Of a stretch of DNA of 64,000 bases, positions 10,425 to 18,981 are shown piece after piece; within the stretch, counting starts at the first letter, position 1, and every line of letters starts with the position of its first letter. The position numbers were made by a program, and so were the translations under genes. The notes under the pieces were generated by a model. The model was not told the origin of the DNA and ran no database searches. It was given only the letters and a program-made list of their open reading frames with translations. This DNA comes from Streptomyces clavifer. Its GTDB lineage: Bacteria; Actinomycetota; Actinomycetes; Streptomycetales; Streptomycetaceae. Where the stretch lies: positions 186,001 to 250,000 of the forward strand of contig BMWJ01000001.1 of assembly GCA_014651175.1 (NCBI GenBank), read 5' to 3'.

Positions 10425-10551
10425 GAAGTGACCGTATAGCCAGAGAAAACCCATTTGAGGGATTTGTTACAGCACTCACCGAAATGGGTGATTGGCGCGT
10501 CGGAAGGCCGCGGACACCGGTTTTCTGCGTGCGGAAGGGTACGCGTACGTC

Positions 10552-11472
10552 ATGGACTGGCTGAAGAATCTCCCCCTGATCGGGCCGTTCGCCGCACGGC
10601 TGATGGAGACGCACGCCTGGCGCTCCTACGAGACGCTGGACCGGGTCCACTGGGCCAGGCTGGCGGCGGCGATCACGTTCCTCAGCTTCCTCGCGCTCTT
10701 CCCGCTCATCGCGGTGGGCGCGGCGATCGGTGCCGCCCTGCTCTCCGACGAACAGCTGGACACGATCAAGGGCAAGCTGGCCGAGCAGGTGCCGGGGATC
10801 TCCGACCAGCTCGGCATCGACAACCTGGTGGCGCACGCGGGCACCGTCGGGCTGGTCGCCGGTGCGCTGCTGCTCTTCACCGGCATCGGCTGGGTCGGTG
10901 CGATGCGGGAGTGCCTCCGCGCGGTCTGGGAGAAGGACGACCTGGACGAGGGCAACCCGGTCGTCCGCAAGCTCAAGGACGCCGGTCTGCTGCTCGGTCT
11001 GGGCGGCGCGGCGCTCGTGACACTGGCAGCCTCCACGGTCGGCTCGACCGCCATCGGCTGGACCGCCGACCTCCTCGGCATCCCCGAGGACGGCGCGGGC
11101 GGAGCGCTGCTCCAGGCGGCCGCCCTGGCCGTGGCGGTCTTCGCCGACTTCCTGCTCCTGATCTACCTGCTGACCCTGCTGCCCGGTGTGGAGCCGCCGC
11201 GCCGCCGGCTGATCGTGGCCGGACTCGTCGGCGCGGTCGGCTTCGAGCTGCTCAAGCTGCTCCTCGGCAGCTATATGAAGGGCGTCGCGTCGAAGAGCAT
11301 GTACGGGGCCTTCGGGGTGCCGGTCGCACTCCTCCTCTGGATCAACTTCAGTGCGAAGCTGCTGCTGCTCTGCGCCGCCTGGACGGCGACGCCGAGCAAG
11401 GAGGAGAAGAGGGCGGCCCTCAGCGACGAGGAAGACGGCGCACCAGGTCGGGGAGCGGCCAGCGCCGGTTGA
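10552..11472 (+). CDS. YihY/BrkB-family inner membrane protein
   Basis: About 306 residues with several strongly hydrophobic helices. Family features are a cytoplasmic N-terminus, FLSFLALFPLIAVGAAIGAAL, ALLLFTGIGWVGAMRECLRAVW, and the late FGVPVALLLWINFSAKLLL segment. The role of the family is unsettled; the old ribonuclease BN label for YihY proteins is not supported. ATG 10552 is chosen because the homologous region begins at MDWLKNLPLIGPF; the longer TTG frame at 10492 is less likely. Its last 53 bp overlap the 3' end of the convergent carboxypeptidase gene. Confidence 0.85.
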   Translation: MDWLKNLPLIGPFAARLMETHAWRSYETLDRVHWARLAAAITFLSFLALFPLIAVGAAIGAALLSDEQLDTIKGKLAEQVPGISDQLGIDNLVAHAGTVGLVAGALLLFTGIGWVGAMRECLRAVWEKDDLDEGNPVVRKLKDAGLLLGLGGAALVTLAASTVGSTAIGWTADLLGIPEDGAGGALLQAAALAVAVFADFLLLIYLLTLLPGVEPPRRRLIVAGLVGAVGFELLKLLLGSYMKGVASKSMYGAFGVPVALLLWINFSAKLLLLCAAWTATPSKEEKRAALSDEEDGAPGRGAASAG

Positions 11473-12670
11473 CCAGGAACACCCCGGCCGCCAGGAGCAC
11501 CAGCAGCCCGCCGACGATCGACAGCGCGATCCAGACCCCGCTGGAGCCCGCGGGGGCGGCGGGGGACGCGGCGGCTGCCGGCCTGTCCTCTGCCTTGCTC
11601 GAACCCCCTGCGGGCCGTGCACCCTTCCCGGTCCCCGTCGCGGCCGACTTGGGAGGCACCAGCTCGCCGACCGGGGTCACCTTGCCGCTCGACGCGAAGC
11701 CCCAGTCGAGCAGCGTGGCGGCCTCCTTGTAGACGGCGTGGCTCTCCTCGGACGAGGGGTTCATGACGGTGACGAGGAGCACCTTGCCGTCGCGCTCGGC
11801 GACTCCCGTGAAGGTGTTGCCCGCGTGCGTGGTGTAACCGTTCTTGACGCCGGCGATGCCCTTGTACGGCTCCACCCCGATGTCACCGGTGATCAGCCGG
11901 TTGGTGTTCTGGATCCCGAAGGTCCCGCGCTTCTTGCCCTTCTTCTTCTCGCCGGGGAACTGTGCGGTCGCCGTAGCGCTGTACTCGCGGAAGTCGGCCT
12001 TCTGGAGACCGCTGCGGGCGAACAGCGTGAGGTCGTACGCGCTGGAGACCTGGGTCGGGGCGTCGTAGCCGTCGGGAGAGACGACCTTGGTGTCGAGGGC
12101 CTGCAGCTCCTCGGCGTGCCGCTGCATCGCCGCGACGGTCGCGTCCACACCGCCGTACATCTCCGCCAGGACGTGCACCGCGTCGTTGCCGGACTGCAGG
12201 AACACACCGAGCCACAGGTCGTGGACCGTGTAGGTGTGGTCCTCCTTGACCCCCACCAGGCTGCTGCCCTCGCCGACCCCGGCGAGCTCCTCCTCGGTCA
12301 CCATGTGCGTCATGGTCTTCGGCTGCAGCGCGGGCAGGACCGTGTCCGCGAAGAGCATCTTGAGGGTGGAGGCGGGCGGCAGCCGCCAGTGGGCGTTGTG
12401 GGCGGCGAGCACCTTGCCGTTCTCCGCGTCCGCGACGATCCACGACCGGCCGGTGAGCTTCTTGGGCAGGACCGGTGCGCCGGGGCCCAGCTCGACCTGG
12501 GTGCCCACCTCGCCCAGGCGTTTCCCGCCCACGGTCGACATCGGCCCCGTCGGCTTCGGCTGCTTGTCGTCGGTCTTGTCCTTGTCGGCCGCCCCTGCGG
12601 GACCCACGACACATACGGACAGCAATACGGCAGAGAGGACCGTCAACACGGTCTTTTTCAGAGCGGGCAC
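11420..12670 (-). CDS. D-alanyl-D-alanine carboxypeptidase (peptidase S11, PBP5-type), membrane-anchored
   Basis: A 416-residue penicillin-binding protein that trims the terminal D-Ala of peptidoglycan stem peptides outside the membrane. Order: Sec signal peptide (1-28), charged linker, S11 catalytic domain with the nucleophile in S101-T-L-K104, the SGN triad near residue 172, and GVKNGYT in place of the usual KTG. An Ala/Pro-rich linker and one C-terminal transmembrane helix with a basic tail follow. GTG 12670 is preceded by TACGTT and a seven-base spacer with no SD, so it is probably leaderless. The upstream in-frame extension is arginine-rich and lies antisense to other genes. Its neighbour is a SCO4848-type protein. 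Confidence 0.92.
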   Translation of the reverse strand: MPALKKTVLTVLSAVLLSVCVVGPAGAADKDKTDDKQPKPTGPMSTVGGKRLGEVGTQVELGPGAPVLPKKLTGRSWIVADAENGKVLAAHNAHWRLPPASTLKMLFADTVLPALQPKTMTHMVTEEELAGVGEGSSLVGVKEDHTYTVHDLWLGVFLQSGNDAVHVLAEMYGGVDATVAAMQRHAEELQALDTKVVSPDGYDAPTQVSSAYDLTLFARSGLQKADFREYSATATAQFPGEKKKGKKRGTFGIQNTNRLITGDIGVEPYKGIAGVKNGYTTHAGNTFTGVAERDGKVLLVTVMNPSSEESHAVYKEAATLLDWGFASSGKVTPVGELVPPKSAATGTGKGARPAGGSSKAEDRPAAAASPAAPAGSSGVWIALSIVGGLLVLLAAGVFLVNRRWPLPDLVRRLPRR

Positions 12671-12791
12671 GGTCGGAAACGTACAGGGCGTGGATGGGGA
12701 TGGGGACCCGGATGGCCTGACCCGCCGGGCGTGACGCCGGGACAGCCCACCCCGGGAACCCGGACTCGAACGCTCCGGCGATACTGGGTCC

Positions 12792-13037
12792 ATGAAGCTC
12801 AGCCGCCCCGTTTCCTGGTTCCTGCTCGCCTTCGGGGTGTGGAGCTGGTTCATCTGGATCACTTTCGCCAAGAACTTGTGGAAGGACGGCAGCGGGCTCG
12901 CGTTCGACGACGCCGGTGACCCGACCGCGTACTTCTGGGTCCATCTGCTGCTCACGATCACGTCGTTTCTTCTGGGGACGGCCGTCGGAGTCATCGGGTT
13001 CCGTGGTGTCAGGGCATTGCGGTCCGAACGCACATGA
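12792..13037 (+). CDS. SCO4848-family small membrane protein
   Basis: An 81-residue protein with two transmembrane helices (about residues 7-27 and 48-70) separated by a short acidic loop that contains two aspartates. It matches the small SCO4848-type family found beside the D,D-carboxypeptidase gene in Streptomyces; function unknown. GATACT at 12780-12785 lies six bases before the ATG and no SD is visible, pointing to a leaderless message. It is divergent from the carboxypeptidase gene with 121 bp between start codons, so the two promoters are close together. Confidence 0.82.
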   Translation: MKLSRPVSWFLLAFGVWSWFIWITFAKNLWKDGSGLAFDDAGDPTAYFWVHLLLTITSFLLGTAVGVIGFRGVRALRSERT

Positions 13038-13099
13038 CAACCGGGGCAAAAGTGAGAGTCCGGACAGCAGTAGTCCAGCGGGTGGGCGGGGGAGCGTAA

Positions 13100-14488
13100 G
13101 TGGTAGTGGTCGTTGTTCTGGTGATGGTCGTGGTCGTCGCGCTGCTCGCGGGCGTGCACCGCTATGTGTGGCGCCGGCTCGTCGGTGACACGACGGCGAA
13201 GGGGAGCCCCGCGCGGCGCGCGGGCACCATCGCCGCCTTCGTGCTGCCCCTGCTGAGCCTCGGCGCCATGACGTCGGCCCGTGCGGGCTTCCCGTTCTGG
13301 CTGCAGCAGGTGCTGGCCTGGCCCGGCTACCTGTGGCTGGCGGTGCTGCTGTACCTGACGATGGCTCTGCTGGTGGGGGAGGCCGCACGCCCCCTGCTGC
13401 ACCGGTTCCTGGCGCGCAGGTCCGCAGCGGGCACGGAGGACGCCACGGCGGGCGCGGAGGAGGCCACCGTGGGCGCGCGGCCCGAGGCCGGTGCCGTCGC
13501 GAGCGGAGCCGCCGCGACGAGTGGGGCCGGGGCCACGGGCGAAGCCGCCGCGAGCGGCGAAGCCGAGGTCACGGGCACGGAGAACGGCTCGGACGGTGGC
13601 ACCCGTACGCGCACGGACGTCGCCCCGCCCCCCGAGTCCCCGGCGGCCCCGACCGTCGTCGACCCCTCGCGACGGCTCTTCGTCGCGCGGGCCGTCGGCG
13701 GCGCGGCTGCCCTCGCCGGGCTCGGCACGGTCGGATACGGCACCTACGGTGTGCTGCGCGGCCCCCGGGTCAAGCGCATCACCGTGCCGCTCGCCAGGCT
13801 GCCGCGCTCCGCGCACGGCTTCCGGATCGCCGTCGTCAGCGACATCCACATCGGTCCCATCCTCGGCAGGGCCCACACCCGGCGCATCGTCGAAGCGATC
13901 AACGCGACCCGGCCCGACCTGGTCGCGGTCGTCGGCGACCTCGTCGACGGGTCCGTCAAGGACCTCGGCAGCGCCGCCGAACCACTGGCCGGGCTCGAAG
14001 CCCGCCACGGAAGTTACTTCGTCACCGGCAACCACGAGTACTTCTCCGGTGCCGCCGAGTGGGTCGACCACGTGCGCGAGCTGGGTCTCCACCCGCTGGA
14101 GAACGCCCGGGTCGAGATCGCCGGGTTCGATCTCGCCGGTGTCAACGACGTCGCGGGCGAGAGCGAGGGGCAGGGTCCGGACTTCGTGCGGGCGCTCGGT
14201 GACCGGGACCGCAGCCGTGCCTCCGTCCTCCTCGCGCACCAGCCCGTCGTCATCGACGACGCCGTCAAGCACGGCGTGGACCTCCAGCTCTCCGGCCACA
14301 CGCACGGCGGACAGCTCTGGCCCGGGAACCTGCTGGCCGGTCTCGCCAACCCCACCGTCGCCGGACTCGAACGCTACGGCGACACGCAGCTCTACGTCTC
14401 GCGTGGAGCCGGCGCCTGGGGCCCGCCGGTCCGCGTCGGCGCGCCCTCCGACATCACCGTGGTGGAGCTCGCATCCCGACAGGCCTGA
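13100..14488 (+). CDS. Membrane-anchored metallophosphoesterase (YkuE-like)
   Basis: 462 residues. An N-terminal helix and two more membrane segments (to about residue 100) are followed by a low-complexity Ala/Glu/Thr-rich linker, another hydrophobic segment around residues 195-215, then a calcineurin-type domain. All metal motifs are visible: SDIHIGP, VGDLVDG, GNHEYF, LLAHQP and GHTHGGQ. The fold hydrolyses phosphoesters such as UDP-sugars, lipid phosphates or nucleotides; substrate unknown. GTG 13100 follows GGGGGAG with suitable spacing. The catalytic domain probably faces outward because membrane segments precede it. Confidence 0.9.
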   Translation: MVVVVVLVMVVVVALLAGVHRYVWRRLVGDTTAKGSPARRAGTIAAFVLPLLSLGAMTSARAGFPFWLQQVLAWPGYLWLAVLLYLTMALLVGEAARPLLHRFLARRSAAGTEDATAGAEEATVGARPEAGAVASGAAATSGAGATGEAAASGEAEVTGTENGSDGGTRTRTDVAPPPESPAAPTVVDPSRRLFVARAVGGAAALAGLGTVGYGTYGVLRGPRVKRITVPLARLPRSAHGFRIAVVSDIHIGPILGRAHTRRIVEAINATRPDLVAVVGDLVDGSVKDLGSAAEPLAGLEARHGSYFVTGNHEYFSGAAEWVDHVRELGLHPLENARVEIAGFDLAGVNDVAGESEGQGPDFVRALGDRDRSRASVLLAHQPVVIDDAVKHGVDLQLSGHTHGGQLWPGNLLAGLANPTVAGLERYGDTQLYVSRGAGAWGPPVRVGAPSDITVVELASRQA

Positions 14489-14746
14489 GCGCCGCCTGGT
14501 CAACTGCCCGGCCCACAGCAGGACATGACGCGCAGTCACCCCGCACGCTCACGCAACGAGCTGGGCGGGAGGCTGCGCCATGCCCAATTCCGCCTGTTTC
14601 TCGGCGTATATCAACCAAGAAGCTGTGAACACCTGATTTGCTCTTCCAAGTGTGAATAACGTGTAATCAGGTGAGGGTGAACATGCGGCAATGTGCGCAT
14701 ACATGCACATGGGTCGCGGCAGGGCTGGTAGAGGAGAGCACGGCAC

Positions 14747-16300
14747 ATGCGGTTGGTCCGGCTTCGGATTCTCGCGATTCTCGCGGTATTGATCATCGCC
14801 GGCGTCGGCGCCTGGCAGCTGCTTCCCTCGGACGAGGTGAGCGACGACGCGATCACGGTCGGTACGTCGGACGAGGTCACCAGCCTCGACCCGGCCGGCG
14901 CCTATGACGCCGGCTCCTGGGCGATCTACAGCAACCTGTACCAGTCCCTGATGACCTTCAAGTCCGGGGCGATCGTGCCGGAGCCCGACGCGGCCGAGAG
15001 CTGCGGCTTCGTCGGGCAGAAGCTCCAGACCTACCAGTGCAGACTGCGGGACGACCTGACGTTCGCCAACGGCCGCGAGGTCACCGCCACCGACGTCAAG
15101 TACTCCTTCGACCGGATGCTGAAGATCAGGACGGACGTCGGTCCCTCGGTGCTCTTCCCCAGCCTCGACACGGTCGTGGCCGAGGGGCGGACCGTGACGT
15201 TCAACCTCACGGCCCGGGACGCGACCTTCCCGCAGAAGCTCGCCACCGGCGCCGGGTCCATCGTCGACCCCACCCGGTACCCGAAGGACGAGCTCCGCAC
15301 GGGGGACCAGGTCGACGGCTCGGGGCCGTACACCCTGAAGTCGTACGAGCCGGGCGTCCGCGCCGAACTGGTGCCGAATCCCGCGTACAAGGGTGCGCTG
15401 AAGCAGACCGGTGTGGCCGTCGACATCCGCTACTTCGACGGCTCCGACCAGCTCAGGGCGGCCTGGAAGACCGGCGACGTCGATGTCGCACACCGTCAGC
15501 TGCCCCCCGAGGACCTGGCCGGGCTGGACGTCGCCTCCACCCGGCAGCGCGTCACCGAGGCGGACAGCGCGGAGATCCGCAACCTCGTCTTCAACGTCCG
15601 TGACGGCTCGGCGCTCTCGGACAAGCGGGTCCGGCAGGCCGTCGGGTGGATCATCGACCGGGGCCCCCTGGTCACCGACGTCTACAAGAGCACCGTCGAA
15701 CCGCTCTACTCGCTGATCCCGCAGGGCTACATCGGGCACAGCACCCCCTTCTTCGACTCCTACCCGGAGCCCGACCCGAAGCGGGCCAGGGCGCTGATGG
15801 AGGAGGCCGGGGTGCAGATTCCGCTGCCCATCACCTTCGCCCACCGCGACGAGGACGCGAACAAGCAGGAGAGCACCGAACTGGTCCGCCAGCTGGAGGA
15901 CAGCGGTCTGTTCGAGGTCACCGAGAAGGCCGTGGAGTGGCAGGCCTTCCAGAAGAAGTACGCGGCGGGCGCGTACGACGCGTACACCGTGGGATGGCTC
16001 CCCGACTACCCGGACCCCGACACCTTCAGCCAGCCGCTGGTCGGCCGCGACAGCAGCCTCCACAACGGCTACACCAGCAAGAAGATGGACTCGCTGATCT
16101 CCGCCACACAGCAGTACAGCGACCGCAGCCGCACCTCGGGCGACTTCAAGAAGCTGCAGGAGCTGGTCGGCGAGGACGTACCGCTGATCCCGCTGTGGCA
16201 GAAGAAGGACTACGTCGTCAGCACGGCCGGCGTGGCCGGCTCCCAGTACCTCTCGGACGGCACCGGGATCTGGCGTCTGTGGGAGCTCAGCTGGATCTGA
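14747..16300 (+). CDS. Family 5 extracellular solute-binding protein (peptide/oligopeptide type)
   Basis: 517 residues. The N-terminus has a basic start and one hydrophobic helix (about residues 7-26) but no lipobox cysteine, so anchoring by an uncleaved helix is more likely than lipidation. The mature part is a typical SBP_bac_5 domain: SLDPAGAYDAGSW, LRDDLTFANGREVTATDVKYS, and the C-terminal YTVGWLPDYPDPDTF. ATG 14747 follows GAGGAG. No permease or ATPase genes are adjacent, so it is an orphan binding protein. Its last 14 bp overlap the end of the convergent TetR gene. Confidence 0.9.
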   Translation: MRLVRLRILAILAVLIIAGVGAWQLLPSDEVSDDAITVGTSDEVTSLDPAGAYDAGSWAIYSNLYQSLMTFKSGAIVPEPDAAESCGFVGQKLQTYQCRLRDDLTFANGREVTATDVKYSFDRMLKIRTDVGPSVLFPSLDTVVAEGRTVTFNLTARDATFPQKLATGAGSIVDPTRYPKDELRTGDQVDGSGPYTLKSYEPGVRAELVPNPAYKGALKQTGVAVDIRYFDGSDQLRAAWKTGDVDVAHRQLPPEDLAGLDVASTRQRVTEADSAEIRNLVFNVRDGSALSDKRVRQAVGWIIDRGPLVTDVYKSTVEPLYSLIPQGYIGHSTPFFDSYPEPDPKRARALMEEAGVQIPLPITFAHRDEDANKQESTELVRQLEDSGLFEVTEKAVEWQAFQKKYAAGAYDAYTVGWLPDYPDPDTFSQPLVGRDSSLHNGYTSKKMDSLISATQQYSDRSRTSGDFKKLQELVGEDVPLIPLWQKKDYVVSTAGVAGSQYLSDGTGIWRLWELSWI

Positions 16301-17090
16301 CGTCCGAGGCGTCCGGGACGTCCGAGGCGTCACGGGTGCCCGCGGTGGGGGCGTCCGGCGCACCCCGGCCCGGGCGCTTCGCCGCGCCGGGCATGAACTC
16401 CACCAGGACGTCGCTGAGCTGCCGTACGAGCGGTCGCAGCACCCGGAACCGGGAGAGCGCGATCGCCCGTGCGGCGATCGGCGCGGTGCGTTCGACGAGA
16501 CGGCGGCTGCGCTCGGTGCCCTCGGTCCGGTCGTAGACCCAGAAGAGCACCAGCCCCATCTGCATCAGCCACATCAACTGCGGCAGCAGCGCCGCCAGTT
16601 CCGGGTCGTGCTTGGTGCTGGAGCCGGCCAGGCACCGCTCGTGCACGGAGATGGCCGCCTCACGGGCGGCCACGGACTCCTCCGAGAAGGGGGAGAGCGG
16701 GCTGTCCGGGTCGGCGGCGTTCTTGAAGAACTGGGCGGCGAAGCGGTGGTACTGCTCGGCCACGTCCAGCCAGCAGAGCAGCACACCGCGGAGGCGGACG
16801 GCGAGATCCCTGTCGCCTGCCAGGACCGGCCGGACCGCCGCCTCGTGCTCGGCGGCGATCCGGTCGTAGAAGCCCTGGACCAGGTGTTCCTTCGAGGAGA
16901 AGTAGTAGTAGGCGTTCCCGACGGAGACTCCGGCCTCCTTGGCGATGGCCCGCATCGTCGTCCGGTCGTACCCGTGCTCCTCGAAGAGCCTGAGCGCGGT
17001 CTCCAGGATCAGCGTGCGGGTCTGCTCGCTCTTCTGGGCCTTGGCCGTCCTGCCCGCTCCGGTCGGCTTCGCTGCGTTCGCGTCGGCCAC
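16287..17090 (-). CDS. TetR-family transcriptional regulator
   Basis: 267 residues from GTG 17090, which has a purine-rich GGAAGAGAAGG just upstream. After a lysine/alanine-rich arm the TetR HTH is clear (about residues 22-70: LFEEHGYDRTTMRAIAKEAG, then VGNAYYYFSSKEHLV). A helical ligand domain and a Pro/Ala-rich tail follow. It is the last gene of a three-gene operon whose promoter carries two perfect TTGAACnnGTTCAA palindromes; autoregulation through these sites is the simplest reading. The ligand is not predictable; the operator resembles the KstR-type TnnAACnnGTTnnA pattern, which suggests a lipid or acyl-CoA effector (inference). Confidence 0.9.
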   Translation of the reverse strand: MADANAAKPTGAGRTAKAQKSEQTRTLILETALRLFEEHGYDRTTMRAIAKEAGVSVGNAYYYFSSKEHLVQGFYDRIAAEHEAAVRPVLAGDRDLAVRLRGVLLCWLDVAEQYHRFAAQFFKNAADPDSPLSPFSEESVAAREAAISVHERCLAGSSTKHDPELAALLPQLMWLMQMGLVLFWVYDRTEGTERSRRLVERTAPIAARAIALSRFRVLRPLVRQLSDVLVEFMPGAAKRPGRGAPDAPTAGTRDASDVPDASDVRSS

Positions 17091-17121
17091 GTCCTTCTCT
17101 TCCTTCACCACGGTCCCAAGG

Positions 17122-17580
17122 CTAACCGGGAGATCCGGCCACCGGATCCGGCAGCGGGCACCGTCCGTCGGCGGAGCGGCACGGCTCCGCCGTGACGGAC
17201 CGGTACTTCGCCGCCGCGAGCACCGTCGCACGGGCGAACGGACGGCCCAGGGGCGTGGTGAGCCAGTGGGCCCTGGGCCGGTGCTCGGCCAGGGCCCAGA
17301 GGCAGACGATCCAGGCGGACGTCCCGCGGTAGACCTGCCCCCGGTCCCCGACCACCGTGATCTCCTCCAGCGTTCCCGCGTGGTCGAGACCGGGGAAGCG
17401 GTGACGCGCCTCCTGCGAGCCGGCCGGGACGAGATCGAGCGGGACGAGCTGACGCTGCTTCCGCAGCCAGTGCCGCAGATGGACGCAGAGCGGGCACCGG
17501 TCGTCGTAGAGCACCGTGAGCCGGGTGACCGGCGGGTACGTGACCGGGGCGGGCGCGGCCCGGCCGGGGATGTCCGTCAC
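17122..17580 (-). CDS. DCC-family (DUF393) thiol-disulfide oxidoreductase-like protein
   Basis: A 152-residue protein with the family-defining N-terminal DDRCPLCVHL (CxxC after a beta strand, thioredoxin-like start), a variable middle, and two further cysteines in a short C-terminal extension. DCC proteins are predicted redox proteins with no settled substrate. GTG 17580 starts only seven bases after the stop of the upstream membrane gene, and the TetR gene follows after 31 bp, so all three appear cotranscribed. Confidence 0.85.
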   Translation of the reverse strand: MTDIPGRAAPAPVTYPPVTRLTVLYDDRCPLCVHLRHWLRKQRQLVPLDLVPAGSQEARHRFPGLDHAGTLEEITVVGDRGQVYRGTSAWIVCLWALAEHRPRAHWLTTPLGRPFARATVLAAAKYRSVTAEPCRSADGRCPLPDPVAGSPG

Positions 17581-17587
17581 GGCCTGC

Positions 17588-18022
17588 TCACCTCCCGGTG
17601 GCGGGCGCTGCCCAGGGGCCCTGGTTCCCGGGTCCGGCCCAGCCCTGCGGCGGCACGGGCGGCGTCTGCTCGCGCTCCATCAGGCCCCGGCGGCGGATCT
17701 TGTTGAGCACGTAGACGTTGCCCAGGTGCATCACGCCCAGGACCAGCAGGACGACGCCGACCTTCACCGACAGCGCCTCGAAGAGCTGCCGGGCGTCGGC
17801 GACCCCGTCGGCGTTCTTCAGGTACAGGGCCACGAAGCCCAGGTTGACCAGGTAGAAGCCGACCACCAGCAGGTGGTTCACGGCGTCCGCGAGCTTCTCG
17901 TCGCCCTGGAGCACATCGCCGAGGAAGACCTTGCCGTTGCGGCTGAGCGTGCGGGCGACCCAGACGGTGAGCGCCACGCTGATGAGCAGGTAGATGACAT
18001 ACGCGAGCACAGTGAGGTCCAT
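17588..18022 (-). CDS. Small integral membrane protein, first gene of a TetR-controlled operon
   Basis: 144 residues from ATG 18022, which has a strong GGGAGGG Shine-Dalgarno; the longer frame from 18094 would begin inside the promoter and operators. Three hydrophobic helices (about residues 3-22, 49-67 and 83-105) are visible, with a charged loop after the first and a Pro/Gly-rich C-terminal tail. No known domain is recognised. The promoter is flanked by two palindromes and the operon continues into a DCC protein and a TetR regulator. Confidence 0.75.
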   Translation of the reverse strand: MDLTVLAYVIYLLISVALTVWVARTLSRNGKVFLGDVLQGDEKLADAVNHLLVVGFYLVNLGFVALYLKNADGVADARQLFEALSVKVGVVLLVLGVMHLGNVYVLNKIRRRGLMEREQTPPVPPQGWAGPGNQGPWAAPATGR

Positions 18023-18035
18023 GCCCCACCCTCCC

Positions 18036-18094
18036 TTGAACGCGTTCAAAATGCTGATGCCAGTGACTGTAGACCCGTTTTTGAACATGTTCAA
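18036..18094 (-). promoter_or_regulatory. Promoter bracketed by twin TTGAACnnGTTCAA palindromes
   Basis: Two perfect 14-bp palindromes, at 18036-18049 and 18081-18094, have centres 45 bp apart. Read on the minus strand, TTGAAC of the distal palindrome serves as a -35, followed by 17 bases and TACAGT (18066-18071) as -10. The proximal palindrome lies between the likely start site and the SD. This geometry suits repression by a TetR dimer at each site; the TetR gene at the end of the operon is the likely binder. Confidence 0.72.
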
Positions 18095-18156
18095 GCAGCG
18101 TCCCGGTGAAGGCCGGAACGCTGGAGTGCGGTAATGGGCGGGCGGGTGACGCGGGA

Positions 18157-18963
18157 TCAGTCGGCGAGGGCCCTGAGAAGCTCGGCCCGCAGGTCACCCG
18201 CGTCCGGAAGCGGTCCCGACGCCAGCACCTCGTTCCACCGGGCCGCCGCCCGGTCGGCACCGGACCGGAACGCACGCCGCAGCGGCACCTGCCCGAAGAA
18301 CAGCGCGAGCGCGGCCACCGGGCGCAGCAGTGACCGCCCGCGCACGGTCAGGGTGACGCCGACCTCCCACACGCCCCCGGCGGCCGGCCGCGGAGTGACG
18401 GTCAGACGTGCCCGCCCGAGCCGGTGCTTGGCGCGGACCGCCAGCGGGGCGCGGGCCGGCGGGAGGGACCCGGGACGCGCGGTCGCGGCGGCCCACCAGG
18501 CGGGCAGGTCGAGCCCGGCCCGGCCGGAGGCGCGTTGCAGCGGACCTCCGCCGGGGTTGCGCATGCGGAATCCCACGTCCAGCGCCCCGGGCCGGTCAGG
18601 GGTGCGCAGCCGCGCGGTCAGCCGGGCGGTCAGCTCGGCGGACTCCATGCGCTGCTCGACGGCGATGGCGGTGGCGCGCCGCCACTCCCTCACGGTCACG
18701 ACGATCAGGTCGTCCGAGGGGGCTGCGCGCAGGGCGTCGGTCGCCTCGTCGGCGTCCGAGGTGATCTCGTACCGGGCGCCCGGGCGCAGGTGCCGGCCCT
18801 TCAGCAGCCGGATGCCCGGGACCGTCGGCCCGCCGTCCCCCAGCACGATGTCCCCACCCCGCGCCCGCGAGGAGTCGACCGTGTCCAGGACGGCCTTCGC
18901 GCACTCCTCGAACCAGTCGCGGTCCAGGGACGTGACGGTGACCGTGTGGTCGAAGCGGGCCAC
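18157..18963 (-). CDS. Conserved hypothetical protein, 268 residues
   Basis: No recognised domain. The sequence is soluble-looking, with alternating strands and helices and a basic, arginine-rich second half; one modest hydrophobic stretch (PVAALALFFGQVPL) lies near residue 225. Codon use matches its neighbours, which supports a real gene. GTG 18963 follows TACGGT by five bases with no clear SD, so it may be leaderless. It lies 18 bp downstream of the YGYP-repeat membrane protein gene and is probably cotranscribed with it. Confidence 0.65.
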   Translation of the reverse strand: MARFDHTVTVTSLDRDWFEECAKAVLDTVDSSRARGGDIVLGDGGPTVPGIRLLKGRHLRPGARYEITSDADEATDALRAAPSDDLIVVTVREWRRATAIAVEQRMESAELTARLTARLRTPDRPGALDVGFRMRNPGGGPLQRASGRAGLDLPAWWAAATARPGSLPPARAPLAVRAKHRLGRARLTVTPRPAAGGVWEVGVTLTVRGRSLLRPVAALALFFGQVPLRRAFRSGADRAAARWNEVLASGPLPDAGDLRAELLRALAD

Positions 18964-18981
18964 GCGGGACCGTACCCGGTC

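Noticed and set aside
10449-10489. ACCCATTT...AAATGGGT inverted repeat between dprE1 and the YihY-like gene
   Set aside because: Arms are only 8 bp with a 25-base gap and no recognisable regulator nearby; too weak to call an operator.
12755-12780. tRNA T-arm-like string (GTTCGAGTCC on the minus strand)
   Set aside because: No acceptor, D or anticodon arms can be folded around it; it is chance similarity in the promoter region between the carboxypeptidase and SCO4848-type genes.
12671-14539. Extension of the carboxypeptidase frame to 1039 residues
   Set aside because: The extension is antisense to the metallophosphoesterase gene and has no homology; a signal peptide begins at GTG 12670.
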